Assembly (NCBI GenBank): GCA_028047635.1
Contig: JAOFXR010000011.1
Coordinates: forward strand, 1-64,000
DNA length: 64,000 nucleotides
Reading direction: 5' to 3'
Source: Verrucomicrobiales bacterium
Lineage (GTDB): Bacteria > Verrucomicrobiota > Verrucomicrobiia > Verrucomicrobiales > DEV007
Under the pieces are notes generated by a model. That model searched no databases. It saw only the letters and a list, made by a program, of their open reading frames with translations, and was not told the DNA's origin. Below are positions 8,571 to 17,329 of this stretch, in pieces. Each line of letters begins with the position of its first letter. Within the stretch, counting starts at the first letter, position 1. Position numbers and translations under genes: made by a program.

Positions 8571-9776
8571 CTATTTAGAAATAGCGTGATAAAGCTCGAG
8601 GGTTTCCTTTGCGATTTCCGCCCAGCTGAAAGTTTCGAGAACGCGTTCTCTACCTGCTTTACCCATTTTTTCACAGAGGGCAGGATTGCTAATCAGTTCA
8701 TTGATTCCCGAGGCTAGGTCTCTGGCAAATGTTTCAGGATCGGTTGCTTCAAAAGGGGATTCGGTCTGCTGTTCCAGTGGAACCAGTAACCCGGTCTCAC
8801 CCGGGATGATGATTTCTTTCATCCCACCGACTTCGGAGGCGACGACCGGAGTCTCGCAGGCCATGGCTTCGAGATTGATAATGCCGAAAGGTTCGTAAAT
8901 GGAGGGCGTGCAGAAAACGCTCGCGTGGCTGTAAAGATTGATCTTTTCATCCGCGGGAAGCATTTCGCGAATCCATACGATATTGCCATCATAGTCGTTC
9001 TGAACTGCCTCGATCGCCTCTTTCATTTCGGCGGCAATTTCCGGAGTGTCAGGAGCCCCTGCGCACAGAACTATCTGAGTGCCCGGTGTGAGATGTCGAA
9101 TCGCATTCACGAGATGAATGATTCCTTTCTGGCGGGTGATCCTTCCGACAAAGAGAACGTAGGGGACATCAGGATCGATATTCAGTTTTTCCAGCACCGC
9201 TCGGTTCGGTGTAGGCTGATACTCATCAGGATCAATTCCGTTGTAGATGACCGGCACTTTCTCCTCGGGTACGTCGAAATGGTTGAGAATGTCGATTTTG
9301 GTTTCCTTGGAAACAGCGATGACACGATCTGACATTTCGATGGCAGTTTTTTCGAGCCACGAAGTGAAATCATAACTACCGCCGAGTTGCTCACGCTTCC
9401 AAGGGCGAAGCGGCTCAAGAGAGTGCACCGTCAGCGCCATCGGGAGGCCGTAGTTCAGGTGTGCGAGAATACCGCCGAAATGCGAATACCAAGTGTGCAA
9501 GTGGATAACGTCTGCGTCGATATTTTGCGTGTTAAAGTCGAGGCACTTCTGGAGGGCTGAAAAAACCGATTGGAGTGGCTTGGGTGCCGAATAAGTCGAG
9601 GTGTCGACGGAAGCCCCATAAACCTGCGGGTTTTCATCGGTAACGTGCTGGTCGCCAAAGCAACGGACTTCAACATCACAAAGTTTCGCTAATTCCCGTG
9701 AAAGGTACTGAACGTGAATTCCGGCGCCTCCGTAAATATGAGGAGGGAATTCGTTGGTAAGGAGAAGCGGCTTCAT
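8571..9776 (-). CDS. GT4 glycosyltransferase, GlgM/corynebacterial-type glycogen synthase
   Basis: 401 aa from the ATG at 9776 (MKPLLLTNEFPPHIYGGAG); the 17-residue upstream extension is not family-like. It has a GT-B fold. The N-terminal domain carries the glycine-rich start and HLHTWYSHFGG. The C-terminal domain carries LFVGRITRQKG and the donor-binding E-x7-E region EPFGIINLEAM near residue 294. Overall pattern and length match the actinobacterial-type glycogen synthases that use ADP-glucose to build alpha-glucan or maltose-1-phosphate (GlgA/GlgM of GT4, not GT5). No glgB, glgC or glgE lies in the window. It is downstream of the beta-CASP nuclease by 19 bases, likely cotranscribed. Confidence 0.88.
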   Translation of the reverse strand: MKPLLLTNEFPPHIYGGAGIHVQYLSRELAKLCDVEVRCFGDQHVTDENPQVYGASVDTSTYSAPKPLQSVFSALQKCLDFNTQNIDADVIHLHTWYSHFGGILAHLNYGLPMALTVHSLEPLRPWKREQLGGSYDFTSWLEKTAIEMSDRVIAVSKETKIDILNHFDVPEEKVPVIYNGIDPDEYQPTPNRAVLEKLNIDPDVPYVLFVGRITRQKGIIHLVNAIRHLTPGTQIVLCAGAPDTPEIAAEMKEAIEAVQNDYDGNIVWIREMLPADEKINLYSHASVFCTPSIYEPFGIINLEAMACETPVVASEVGGMKEIIIPGETGLLVPLEQQTESPFEATDPETFARDLASGINELISNPALCEKMGKAGRERVLETFSWAEIAKETLELYHAISK

Positions 9777-9795
9777 CGTAGCTTTGGAAAGGAGA

Positions 9796-11190
9796 TCAGA
9801 GTTCCACTGTGTTTCTCCATTCTGCAACCTCTACCGTTCCGCTTGTGTGCCTTTCTGCGAGTTTGTCGCGCAGCACTTCTGATTGCTCCGGTTCTCCATG
9901 GACGAGGAAGACGCGTTCCTTCTTTCCGCCCATTTCGTCGAAATACTCAAGGAGTTCGCTTTGATCGGCATGCCCGCTGAAGGAGTCGAGGATTTGCACC
10001 TCCGCGTTTACTGTAAACGAGTCGCCGAGAATATTGACCTTTTTATGAGCATTGCGAAGTTTCCAGCCAAGCGTGTTTTGGGCGCAGTAGCCGACGAATA
10101 AAATCGTATTTTTGGGATCTTCGATTCCGTTTCGGAGGTGATGGAGGATTCGTCCCGCTTCGCACATGCCCGAGGCAGAGATAATAATCGACGGTTCGTT
10201 GACCTCGTTGAGTGCTTTTGACGCGGAGACCTTTCGCACCATTGTCAAATTCTCGAACCCGAAGGGATTCCGTTTTTCAAAGAGGAAGTCGTAGACCTCG
10301 CTGTTAAAACACTCCGGGTGTATTCGGAATATCTCGGTGGCGTTCACCGCGAGCGGGCTGTCGACGAAGATCGGAACCGGCGGAATGTCTCCTTTTTCGG
10401 TTAGTTCGTGAAGCACATAGATGAGCTGTTGGGTCCGCTCGACGGCAAAGGCAGGAATGATAATCTTCCCTTTTCGTTCCAGTGCTTTATTGATGATGTC
10501 TTTAATCAGGTGATTGGCCTGAGTGGGGAGCTCGTGCCCACGATTCCCATAGGTGCTTTCCATGATGACATAGTCCACGTCTTTCGCTGGTTCTGGATCA
10601 CGAAGAAGATCGTTGTCACCGCGGCCGACATCACCGGAAAAGAGAAGCCGTTTCGTTTCACCGTTCTCCTCGATGTCGAGGATGACCTGGGCTGAGCCAA
10701 GAATGTGACCCGCATCGATAAAAGTAAGCCGGATGCCATTGGCAATGGGAATTGACCGGTCATAGCCGATGTTCACGAACTGACGTACACATTCCTCAGC
10801 GTCTTGCACTGAGTAGATCGGATCAAGAGGGGGGAGGTCTTTTTTGGCGCGACGCTTATTGAGCCATTTCATGTCCTGCGTCTGGATTCGTGCTGAATCA
10901 GTGAGCATGATCTGACAAAGATCCCGCGTCGCGAAAGTGGAATAGATGTTTCCTTTGAAGCCGTTCTTCGTGAGGTTCGGCAAATTTCCACTGTGATCGA
11001 TATGAGCGTGGGAGAGAACGACCGCATCAACCGACTCAGGTTCGAAGAAGAAATTCCGATTCCTGTCGATTGAGTCGTCACGACGGCCCTGGTAAAGCCC
11101 GCAATCCAGCAAAATTCTTGAGCCGTTCGCTTCAATCAGGTGCTGCGAGCCGGTGGTGGTCTGGGCTGCGCCACAGAAAGTAATTTTCAT
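9796..11190 (-). CDS. MBL-fold/beta-CASP RNA metallo-hydrolase
   Basis: 464 aa. The zinc-binding motif SHAHIDHSG sits near residues 59-67, DAGHILGSA and FSGDVGRGD give later ligands, and the beta-CASP region begins around DYVIMESTYGNR. The C-terminal part has the SGHADQSEL motif and ends with VFLVHGEPEQ, the usual beta-CASP motif C. This is the CPSF-73/Ysh1-like bacterial family of endo- or exonucleases acting on RNA. The length is typical. It begins the minus-strand cluster running to the PQQ protein. The substrate is not predictable; it is not RNase J, which has a different C-terminal domain. Confidence 0.93.
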   Translation of the reverse strand: MKITFCGAAQTTTGSQHLIEANGSRILLDCGLYQGRRDDSIDRNRNFFFEPESVDAVVLSHAHIDHSGNLPNLTKNGFKGNIYSTFATRDLCQIMLTDSARIQTQDMKWLNKRRAKKDLPPLDPIYSVQDAEECVRQFVNIGYDRSIPIANGIRLTFIDAGHILGSAQVILDIEENGETKRLLFSGDVGRGDNDLLRDPEPAKDVDYVIMESTYGNRGHELPTQANHLIKDIINKALERKGKIIIPAFAVERTQQLIYVLHELTEKGDIPPVPIFVDSPLAVNATEIFRIHPECFNSEVYDFLFEKRNPFGFENLTMVRKVSASKALNEVNEPSIIISASGMCEAGRILHHLRNGIEDPKNTILFVGYCAQNTLGWKLRNAHKKVNILGDSFTVNAEVQILDSFSGHADQSELLEYFDEMGGKKERVFLVHGEPEQSEVLRDKLAERHTSGTVEVAEWRNTVEL

Positions 11191-11265
11191 GCGGTGGTTT
11201 TATCGAATTCGTAGGGGAGGGGCAAGCACCTTTGGAATCTATAAATCGCATTCTTTAGTGGGAAA

Positions 11266-11371
11266 GTGAGCTAATTTTGTAATTATCGTAAAATATTTCA
11301 ATTAAGTTTAAAAATTAGTTAAGAAATATTAAATTTAAGCTTGTGTAGAATATAAATTTGTAATAAGTTCT
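11266..11371 (+). promoter_or_regulatory. AT-rich upstream region of the LysM gene
   Basis: About 105 bases between the divergent beta-CASP gene and the LysM gene are far more AT-rich than the surroundings, with runs such as AAATATTTCAATTAAG and AAGAAATATTAAATTTAAG. TATAAT-like hexamers (TAGAAT, TATAAA) lie near 11346-11354. This probably holds the promoter with an UP-like element. No Shine-Dalgarno sequence precedes the ATG at 11376. Confidence 0.5.
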
Positions 11372-11375
11372 CCTC

Positions 11376-12335
11376 ATGAATCGGATTACGACCTGCCTCA
11401 CTGCTTTCACAGCTTCTGCTGTGCTTCTCCACACTGCGCAATCAGCAGATGTTACTGTTGAGAGTCTGGACTCTCGGATGGCTACCATTGAGAACCGTCT
11501 CAATTCCATCGAAGTCGCCCTCCAAGGTAAAAGCGGCGAATACAAATACAGCGATCAAGCGACGCTCGACGCAACTAATTCCGGCAATACAATCAACCTG
11601 AGCACTAACTCAGGAAACACGTATGTAATTCAGGATGGCGACACACTGGGTTCGATTGCACGCAAGCACGGTGTTGAGCGTTCAACGCTTCTTTCTTCGA
11701 ATCGTCTCAGCGAAGGGCAGCCTATTTATATCGGTGAAACGCTCGTTGTTCCCGGTGAAGCTCCTAAAGCTGCCCCCGAAACGGATAACAGCAAGGTGGC
11801 TGAGGCTCCCAAGCCTGCTCCAGCCAAAAAGGATGCCGTCGTAGTGGGTGAGACCAAGAAGTCGACACCGAAGTCAACTCCTGAGAAGTCAGAGTCTAAC
11901 GTGCATATCGTTGCCAAAGGTGACACTCTCATGGGCATCTCCCGTCAGTATAAGGCGGACTTGAGCAGCCTCAAGGCGGCGAACGGCTTGCGCACTGACG
12001 TGATTGGCTTAGGACAGAAAATCACGATTCCTGCTGCCACCAAGGTTGCAACGAAGACTTCTGCTCCGAAGAAGAGTGAGACCCAGAGTAAGCAAGAGGC
12101 TCAGTATGAGTATGAGAACCCTCTTCTCAGCAAAGGCGAAACCTACGGCTACTACACTGTGAACAAAGGGGATAACCTCTATGCCCTTGCCCGGGATTTC
12201 TTCACGAGCATGGCTGAACTTCAGCGAGTGAATCGCCTCGGTGCTAAGACACTTATTTTCCCAGGTAACGAGCTCATCGTTCCTACTTCGAAATACAACG
12301 CCTACCACCAGAATGGTGAGGTCGCCCAGCGCTAG
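11376..12335 (+). CDS. Secreted protein with three LysM domains
   Basis: 319 aa. A signal peptide (1-23, ending AQSA) precedes a short coiled coil (about 27-50, VESLDSRMATIENRLNSIEVAL). Three LysM peptidoglycan-binding domains follow at about 82-127 (YVIQDGDTLGSIARKHGV), 176-219 (HIVAKGDTLMGISRQYKA) and 259-304 (YTVNKGDNLYALARDFF). They are separated by Lys/Pro/Ala-rich linkers, and the C-terminus is short. No catalytic domain is present, so it probably anchors to or organises the cell wall rather than cutting it. It is monocistronic: an AT-rich promoter tract lies in front and a strong terminator behind. Confidence 0.92.
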   Translation: MNRITTCLTAFTASAVLLHTAQSADVTVESLDSRMATIENRLNSIEVALQGKSGEYKYSDQATLDATNSGNTINLSTNSGNTYVIQDGDTLGSIARKHGVERSTLLSSNRLSEGQPIYIGETLVVPGEAPKAAPETDNSKVAEAPKPAPAKKDAVVVGETKKSTPKSTPEKSESNVHIVAKGDTLMGISRQYKADLSSLKAANGLRTDVIGLGQKITIPAATKVATKTSAPKKSETQSKQEAQYEYENPLLSKGETYGYYTVNKGDNLYALARDFFTSMAELQRVNRLGAKTLIFPGNELIVPTSKYNAYHQNGEVAQR

Positions 12336-12404
12336 TATTCCGATATCCGAATTTGTCTCCGATACGATTCCCGAGATTGTTGAAAAGACATAGTTGAGTG
12401 GTCA

Positions 12405-12436
12405 AAAGCCCGATCCCGCAGGGGGTCGGGCTTTTT
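12405..12436 (+). terminator. Rho-independent terminator after the LysM gene
   Basis: The stem AAGCCCGATCCC pairs with GGGGTCGGGCTT across a short GCA loop, with one G-T pair. A T-run follows directly. It is 70 bases past the LysM stop codon. Confidence 0.85.
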
Positions 12437-12449
12437 CTCATACCTGGCT

Positions 12450-12640
12450 CGAGTCTACGGGGCTTTCTGCGTAAACATCACTCTCCGAGTGATGAACAGA
12501 GCCTATCCGTTCTTCGGTAGGAGTTGCGTGATCGTTCAGCCGAAGACGTGAGTCTGTGGGGCTTCTCTCGGAGATAGAAGCCTACGTATTCCTCACTCTC
12601 CGAGTGATGGTCATAGCCAATCGGTTCTTCGGGGATGGCG
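12450..12640. repeat. Two degenerate copies of a TCC-loop hairpin repeat
   Basis: This stretch of the 349-base gap between the LysM gene and the next gene holds two related units, each with a near-perfect inverted repeat around the loop TCC: ATCACTC-TCC-GAGTGAT at 12477-12493 and TCACTC-TCC-GAGTGA at 12593-12607. Each unit also shares GAGTCTRYGGGGCTT before the hairpin and CGGTTCTTCGG-like sequence after it (CCGTTCTTCGG in the first copy). A third, weaker hairpin (CTTCTCTCGGAGATAGAAG) lies between them. No ORF is apparent. A related copy sits near 37471. Confidence 0.6.
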
Positions 12641-12684
12641 GTTTCGATCGAGTCTGCTTTTAACTGACAGGGCGTGGAGATCTT

Positions 12685-13923
12685 TTACTCCTCAGTCTTC
12701 GTGGTCTTGAGTCGAAAACGTTTCAGCGGATGCTCAGGAATCGCGTCTTCCCCACTCTCGCTTTTGGCGGGGCCATCTGAGAGTGGTGGAACTGAACTAA
12801 CTGCTGCTCCTACCATGACCTTCGTGCCTTCGGCAGGTTCCTTCGTTACTTCTTCAGGGGGAGGGGGCGGTGGAGGGATCTTCACAATGATCTGAACCTC
12901 ACCGCTATCAACAGCGGAAGAAGACGCCTGTATTTCGGTGGAAACGCCGGGGAGATTGACTCCAGTCTCGGACAGTAGACGTTTCAGTTCGTCTGCCCTT
13001 TTCTCGCAAACATAATCATTGTAGGCGCCGGAGCCTCCTGAGGCTTTGATTGGCTTCAGGATAATATTGAGCCCGTTTAGTTCCGGAGAGGCGAGTGCTT
13101 TAGCGATCGCAGCGATAGCGGCCTCCTGATTGGCCTGAAGGAGAAACGCATTTCTCGAAAAACGGATTGAGCCCACCGCTTGATAGGTCGGTTGCGGCGT
13201 GGTTGCCTGTGCTTCGAGCGCTTCAAAAACCTGATCCGCATCAAATGTTCCCTCTTTTCCTCCGAGGGGCATAGCAATCAGCGGTTGCGCAACGAGAGGC
13301 GCCTTCTTTTTCCCTTCGAGGCGGTCGAGATCACTCAGCATCACGAGGGTGGAAAACCATTTTTCAAGTGGCAGTCCGGGCGCCTCAAACATCTCGGCTG
13401 CTGAAGGATGATACTCAAAATCCAGTAACTGTGCTTCTCCATCTGCGGAAGAAAGCGATACTTTGAGTTCAGGGAGATCGCTAGAAGGGACGATACAAAT
13501 GCGATTGATGAAGCGGCGCCCTGCCATGAGAGACTGAATCCGAATGCGCATCGCCGTAATCGTAACGATGCTGTCGGTGACTCCTCCTATCAGCAGATAG
13601 TCGGGACGTATCTCGATGCGGCCCTCATGCGTGGAGATGCCCAATTCGGACAGGGCGCTCTTGAGATCGCTCACATTAGGCATTTCAACCTCTGAATCAA
13701 TTTTGAGCCCCCTATTGATGATAGCGAGATCCGGACGCACCGATCGGACTGCATGGGCGAGTTGCTGACCGGTTTCTTCAGAATCAATGACTCCTGAAAA
13801 AGACACATTCCGATCGGTAAATCGAACTTCGAGAAAATTCTCTGCCTGCACCCGCAAAACCGATGCCATTCCGATGAGGAAAAGCAGGGTTAGATAGAGG
13901 GAGGTAGGAAGTAAGGCTCTCAT
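12685..13923 (-). CDS. Exported protein with BON-like and OmpA-like regions
   Basis: 412 aa with a signal peptide (about 1-27, ending RVQA). Residues 30-125 read like paired BON-type repeats (VSFSGVIDSEETGQQL, PDYLLIGGVTDSIVTIT). This architecture recalls OmpATb/ArfA, where BON-like repeats precede an OmpA domain. A later segment, about 250-330 (IRFSRNAFLLQANQEAAIAA, then EKRADELKRLLSETG), resembles an OmpA C-terminal peptidoglycan-binding domain, although the usual TD-x10-LS-xx-RA signature is only partly kept (CEKRADELKRLL). A proline run (PPPPPPP) and a charged tail follow. Probably envelope-associated. The homology is my reading of the pattern and a profile search is needed to confirm it. 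Confidence 0.6.
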   Translation of the reverse strand: MRALLPTSLYLTLLFLIGMASVLRVQAENFLEVRFTDRNVSFSGVIDSEETGQQLAHAVRSVRPDLAIINRGLKIDSEVEMPNVSDLKSALSELGISTHEGRIEIRPDYLLIGGVTDSIVTITAMRIRIQSLMAGRRFINRICIVPSSDLPELKVSLSSADGEAQLLDFEYHPSAAEMFEAPGLPLEKWFSTLVMLSDLDRLEGKKKAPLVAQPLIAMPLGGKEGTFDADQVFEALEAQATTPQPTYQAVGSIRFSRNAFLLQANQEAAIAAIAKALASPELNGLNIILKPIKASGGSGAYNDYVCEKRADELKRLLSETGVNLPGVSTEIQASSSAVDSGEVQIIVKIPPPPPPPEEVTKEPAEGTKVMVGAAVSSVPPLSDGPAKSESGEDAIPEHPLKRFRLKTTKTEE

Positions 13924-14036
13924 GAAGAGTCTTCTGGTATGGCGGAGGGTGAGAGGAGGTAGGTTTCTGAGGTATCAGCTATCGTTTTAAATACGACGTG
14001 AAGGGGCATCATGCCTCTTTCGGTGGCATGACTCAA

Positions 14037-14102
14037 CACAGTTATGACTCTGATTTAACAGGGGCGAGTCACATTGTTAACAGGGTTAAGTCGAGCGTTC
14101 AA
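14037..14102. repeat. 22-bp tandem repeat, about three units
   Basis: Units start at 14037, 14059 and 14081, each exactly 22 bases. Unit 2 begins CAGGGGCGAGTC and unit 3 CAGGGTTAAGTC; units 1 and 2 end in TTAA and unit 3 in TCAA. Unit 1 is degenerate (CACAGTTATGACTC). The same repeat occurs at 29071 and 45552. It lies just upstream of the decayed TPR-AAA+ gene. Confidence 0.7.
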
Positions 14103-14223
14103 TAGCGATGGGGTAGGTCTTGAATCCTGTTTCGAAGAGTCGTTGACGCGGCATAACCGTTTTGCTTCCCTGCTTGCTTGTAGCGGGGCTTTCGGTTTTG
14201 TTTGCGTAACTCCCTCCATACGA

Positions 14224-15403
14224 ATGGCTGATATCGAATCCCTCAAGCAAGCGCTCGCCGTTTCCCGGGACAATGTTCCCCTTCTCCTCATGCTGGGGGA
14301 AGCCCACATGGATGCCTTTTCTCTCGAAGACGCTCAAGGGATTTTTGAGCAGGTTCTCGCGATTGAGCCTGCGAATCCCATGGCGCGATTGCAATCCGCT
14401 CAACTACTTGATTTAAGGGGCCGCAGCTCCGAAGCCATCTTGAGGCTGGAGCAGCTCAACGCTGAGCAACCGGTCTTCGCTGCGGGGTGGTTCTTGCGTG
14501 CCTGGTTGGCTTTGAGTGAGGGCGACAGTAAAGGTGCCCGCGAATTTTACGACAAGGCGGTCGCGCTCGATGCTGCTTTGGCGAGCGATGACTTACTCAA
14601 GCGGATCCGCGAGGCAGGCGGGAGGCGAGAGCAGGCACCTCCTTCGAATCCGGAGCCGCAGCGTGGCGGATCCAATCAGGCGGGCGCTTTTTTTTGACTC
14701 TGCTTTTGACGAGGATGAATTTGATGAGGATTCTCTTACGGATGCCGCCGCGGAACTTGAACTCGAATTTGAGCAGCGCCCTAGTTCCGATTTTAATCAA
14801 GTCGGCGGGATGGAAAGCGTGAAAGAGGACATTCGCATGAAGATTCTCTACCCCATGGAGAACAAGGAATTGTTCGAAGCTTACGGCAAAAAAGCGGATG
14901 GGGGAGTGCTCCTCTATGGGCCTCCCGGCTGTGGGAAAACGCTCATCAGTCGTGCCACTGCCGGTGAGATTAATGCCCGGTTTATGAGTGTGGGCCTTCA
15001 TCAGATTCTCGATATGTGGATCGGGAAATCGGAGGAGAAACTCCACGAAATTTTCGAACTCGCCCGCCGCTAGGCACCAACGGTTCTCTTTTTCGACGAA
15101 GTGGATGCGCTCGCGGCAGACCGGAAAGACATGCGAACTTCAGCGGGGCGAACTTTGATCAATCAGTTCCTCGCCGAGATGGACAGAGAGTCGGCCGAGA
15201 ATGATGGCGTTCTCGTTCTAGGGGCGACCAATGCACCCTGGCACCTCGATTCTGCTTTTTTACGTCCGGGGCGATTCGATCGACTTATTTTTGTTCCACC
15301 TCCGGATGAGCCTGCCCGTCAGGAGATCGTGAAGATCATTGCCAATGGCAAGCCGGTTACCGGACTGGATCCTGCAGCGCTCGCGAAACGGGTGAAAGAT
15401 TTT
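14224..15403 (+). pseudogene. Broken TPR-AAA+ ATPase gene (frameshift, in-frame TAG, truncated lid)
   Basis: The intact relative would be a cytosolic ATPase with N-terminal TPRs and one AAA+ domain. Here MADIESLKQALAVSRDNVP (ATG at 14224) starts about four TPR helices pairs, running to a stop at 14695-14697 in an 8-T run. With one T fewer the frame continues into DSAFDEDEFDEDSL and the AAA+ domain: VGGMESVKEDIRMKILYP, Walker A GPPGCGKT near 14923. After FELARR a TAG (15071-15073) interrupts the frame, then APTVLFFDEVDALAADR (Walker B) and LGATNAPWHLDSAFLRPGRFDR continue in frame. The lid stops at LAKRVKDF, where the next gene is fused. Three independent lesions make a pseudogene the best reading. 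Confidence 0.82.
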
Positions 15404-16468
15404 TTGTGTCAGCTTAATCAATCAGGAAAAAAGCAAAAGGCGCTCGAGTCAATTGGTGAAGCGATTCGATTGCGCTCCGATGCCGCTTTCTATCATGCAG
15501 TGAAGTCACTCATTCTCTCTGATTTGCACAAGGGGAAGGAAGCCCTTGTAGTAGCGGATGCGGCGATCAGGCTTGATCCTGAAGATGCTTTCCCGCTCGC
15601 CGCAAAGGCTGCTGCCTATAGTGAGATGGATCAATGGGCCAATGTCGAAGCGTGGAGTCTGAAAGCGCTTCAGATCGATAGCGACCATGCCATGTCGGCT
15701 AATTTGTTAACCCATGCGCTTCGGCTCCAGGGCAAGTCCGATGAGAATGAAATCGCAGTCGAGCAACTTCTTGCTGCATCGCCGGAAGATAGCTTTGCCC
15801 ATGTTAATGCGGGGTGGAGTGCGCTTCAACGAGGTGACTCGAAACAGGCGGAAACGCATTTTCGCGAGGCGCTTAGACTTGAGCCTGAGTCCGGCTCCGC
15901 TCGCGACGGACTGCTTGAGTCATTCCGTGCGCGTTCATGGTTTTATCGAATTTACCTCTCTTACTGCTTTTTTATGCAGCGGTTCACTGGAGGGAAGCAG
16001 TGGGGGATTATTGTCGGAATCTATATTGCTTACCAATTGTTGCAGAGATGGTTGGAAACGGTGAACGAGATGGTCGCGGCAGTATTTGTCATTTTGTGGC
16101 TTGCTTTGGTTCTCTGGGTCTGGCTCGCGCCGGGGATTGGGAATTTCCTCATTTTAATGGATCCGTCTGCTCGTCTTGCCCTGAAGCCCGGTGAAAAATG
16201 GCAAGGTCTCGCGGTTGGTGGGGGACTCGTGCTCGGGGTGTTCGGCACTGCGACCGGGTTTGGGTTGAGCCTTGACCCGCTGCTCTTGGGAGGCATCGGG
16301 CTGATCGCCTCGACGGTGCCGGCGTCTCTCACCTTCGCGAACGATTCCCAAAAAGGCCGAATGATCTTCGGGGTGGTTACGGCTGCCGTTTACGCGATGA
16401 CCCTGGTGGTTGTCATCAAACTTTCGCTGACTCCCGGAGCGACTGAATTAGATCCGGTCACCAAGTAG
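15404..16468 (+). pseudogene. TPR membrane protein remnant fused in frame to the AAA+ remnant
   Basis: From about 15404 the frame switches from AAA+ lid sequence to TPR sequence (LCQLNQSGKKQKALESIGEAIRL). About four TPR-like pairs continue to residue DSFAHVNAGWSALQRGDSKQAETHF. Five hydrophobic segments follow (GIIVGIYIAYQLLQ, VAAVFVILWLALVLWVWL, then three more near 16200-16430), so the product would be an integral membrane protein with cytosolic TPRs. Its own start codon is lost: a deletion seems to have removed the AAA+ lid, the intergenic space and the first residues. Codons are otherwise intact, and it might still be expressed from an internal start such as the ATG at 15101. Confidence 0.65.
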
Positions 16469-16574
16469 CTCGGAGGTCTCGTTTTAATTTCCGCGTTGCT
16501 CTGTACCTGGCTTGGTAACGTCCGCTCCCTCCGGCAGGAAGAAGTGAGTTGAGATCGAACCCTAACCGCGGGCA

Positions 16575-16610
16575 CAAAAAAACGACGAGCCAGTTACGGT
16601 TCGTCGTTCT
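16575..16610 (-). terminator. Terminator of rplS
   Basis: On the minus strand, AACGACGAACC pairs with GGCTCGTCGTT (one G-T pair) and a run of seven T follows. It lies about 30 bases after the rplS stop codon. Confidence 0.85.
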
Positions 16611-16639
16611 TGAAAATTAGTTTCGAGTGCGAGCTAATA

Positions 16640-16993
16640 CTATTTCTTCACTGAACGCTCTTTCACATTTGTAGCGGCCTTGCCGAGACGAGAGCGAAGG
16701 TAGTTGAGCTTGGCGCGGCGAACTTTACCGTGCTTGAGTATTTCAACCTTAGCCACCTTCGGAGAGTGAAGAGCAAATGCACGCTCGACGCCTTCTCCAT
16801 TAGAAATTTTACGGACTGTGAAAGCTTCGTTAACACCGGAACCTCGACGGCCGATGACGAGACCCTTAAAAATCTGGATACGCTCTTTTCCGCCTTCAAC
16901 AACGCGGGAGTGAACATTTACAGTGTCGCCAGGACGGAAATCCGGGACGTCTTCTTTCATCTGTTCGCGTTCGATTTTATCAATCACATTCAT
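16640..16993 (-). CDS. rplS: 50S ribosomal protein L19
   Basis: 117 aa from the ATG at 16993 ([19 protein letters not shown]); the in-frame ATG at 17041 adds a non-family 16-residue leader. Characteristic blocks are [45 protein letters not shown] and [19 protein letters not shown]19 sits at the 30S-50S interface. The usual partners rpsP, rimM and trmD are not next to it in this window: the decayed TPR-AAA+ locus lies downstream and tRNA-Asp diverges upstream. It has its own terminator, so it appears monocistronic. Confidence 0.97.
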   Translation of the reverse strand: MNVIDKIEREQMKEDVPDFRPGDTVNVHSRVVEGGKERIQIFKGLVIGRRGSGVNEAFTVRKISNGEGVERAFALHSPKVAKVEILKHGKVRRAKLNYLRSRLGKAATNVKERSVKK

Positions 16994-17098
16994 GGTCTTG
17001 CCTGAGAAAAATGAAGCCGCGAAGATAGGAACTCGCGGCAATGGTAAATGAATAATCGAAAATGATTCGAAAGCAATGATTTTCCCTAATATTTTTTG

Positions 17099-17126
17099 TT
17101 GCGCTCCGCTTGATTAGAGTTAGAAT
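17099..17126 (+). promoter_or_regulatory. Candidate sigma-70 promoter of tRNA-Asp
   Basis: TTGCGC at 17099-17104 and TAGAAT at 17121-17126 are separated by 16 bases, about 53 bases before the mature tRNA 5' end. It fits a stable-RNA promoter position. Confidence 0.5.
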
Positions 17127-17179
17127 CCCGTCCCCTAACCAAACAGGGTGTCCGTCCTGACAGACATCCTTTATACCGT

Positions 17180-17256
<77 letters not shown>

Positions 17257-17275
17257 CTATAAAAAAGCAATCAAC

Positions 17276-17304
17276 GCCCGATCTTTCTGAGATCGGGCTT
17301 TTTT
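17276..17304 (+). terminator. Rho-independent terminator after tRNA-Asp
   Basis: Perfect 9-base stem GCCCGATCT / AGATCGGGC with a TTCTG loop and six T. It also lies 26 bases beyond the stop of the convergent selO gene, so it could serve both strands. Confidence 0.9.
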
Positions 17305-17329
17305 GTGTTTCGATGGGAAAGACCCGAGA

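Noticed and set aside
14074-14223. N-terminal 50 residues before MADIES in the TPR gene
   Set aside because: This part covers the 22-bp repeats and does not resemble the family; the ATG at 14224 is the natural start.
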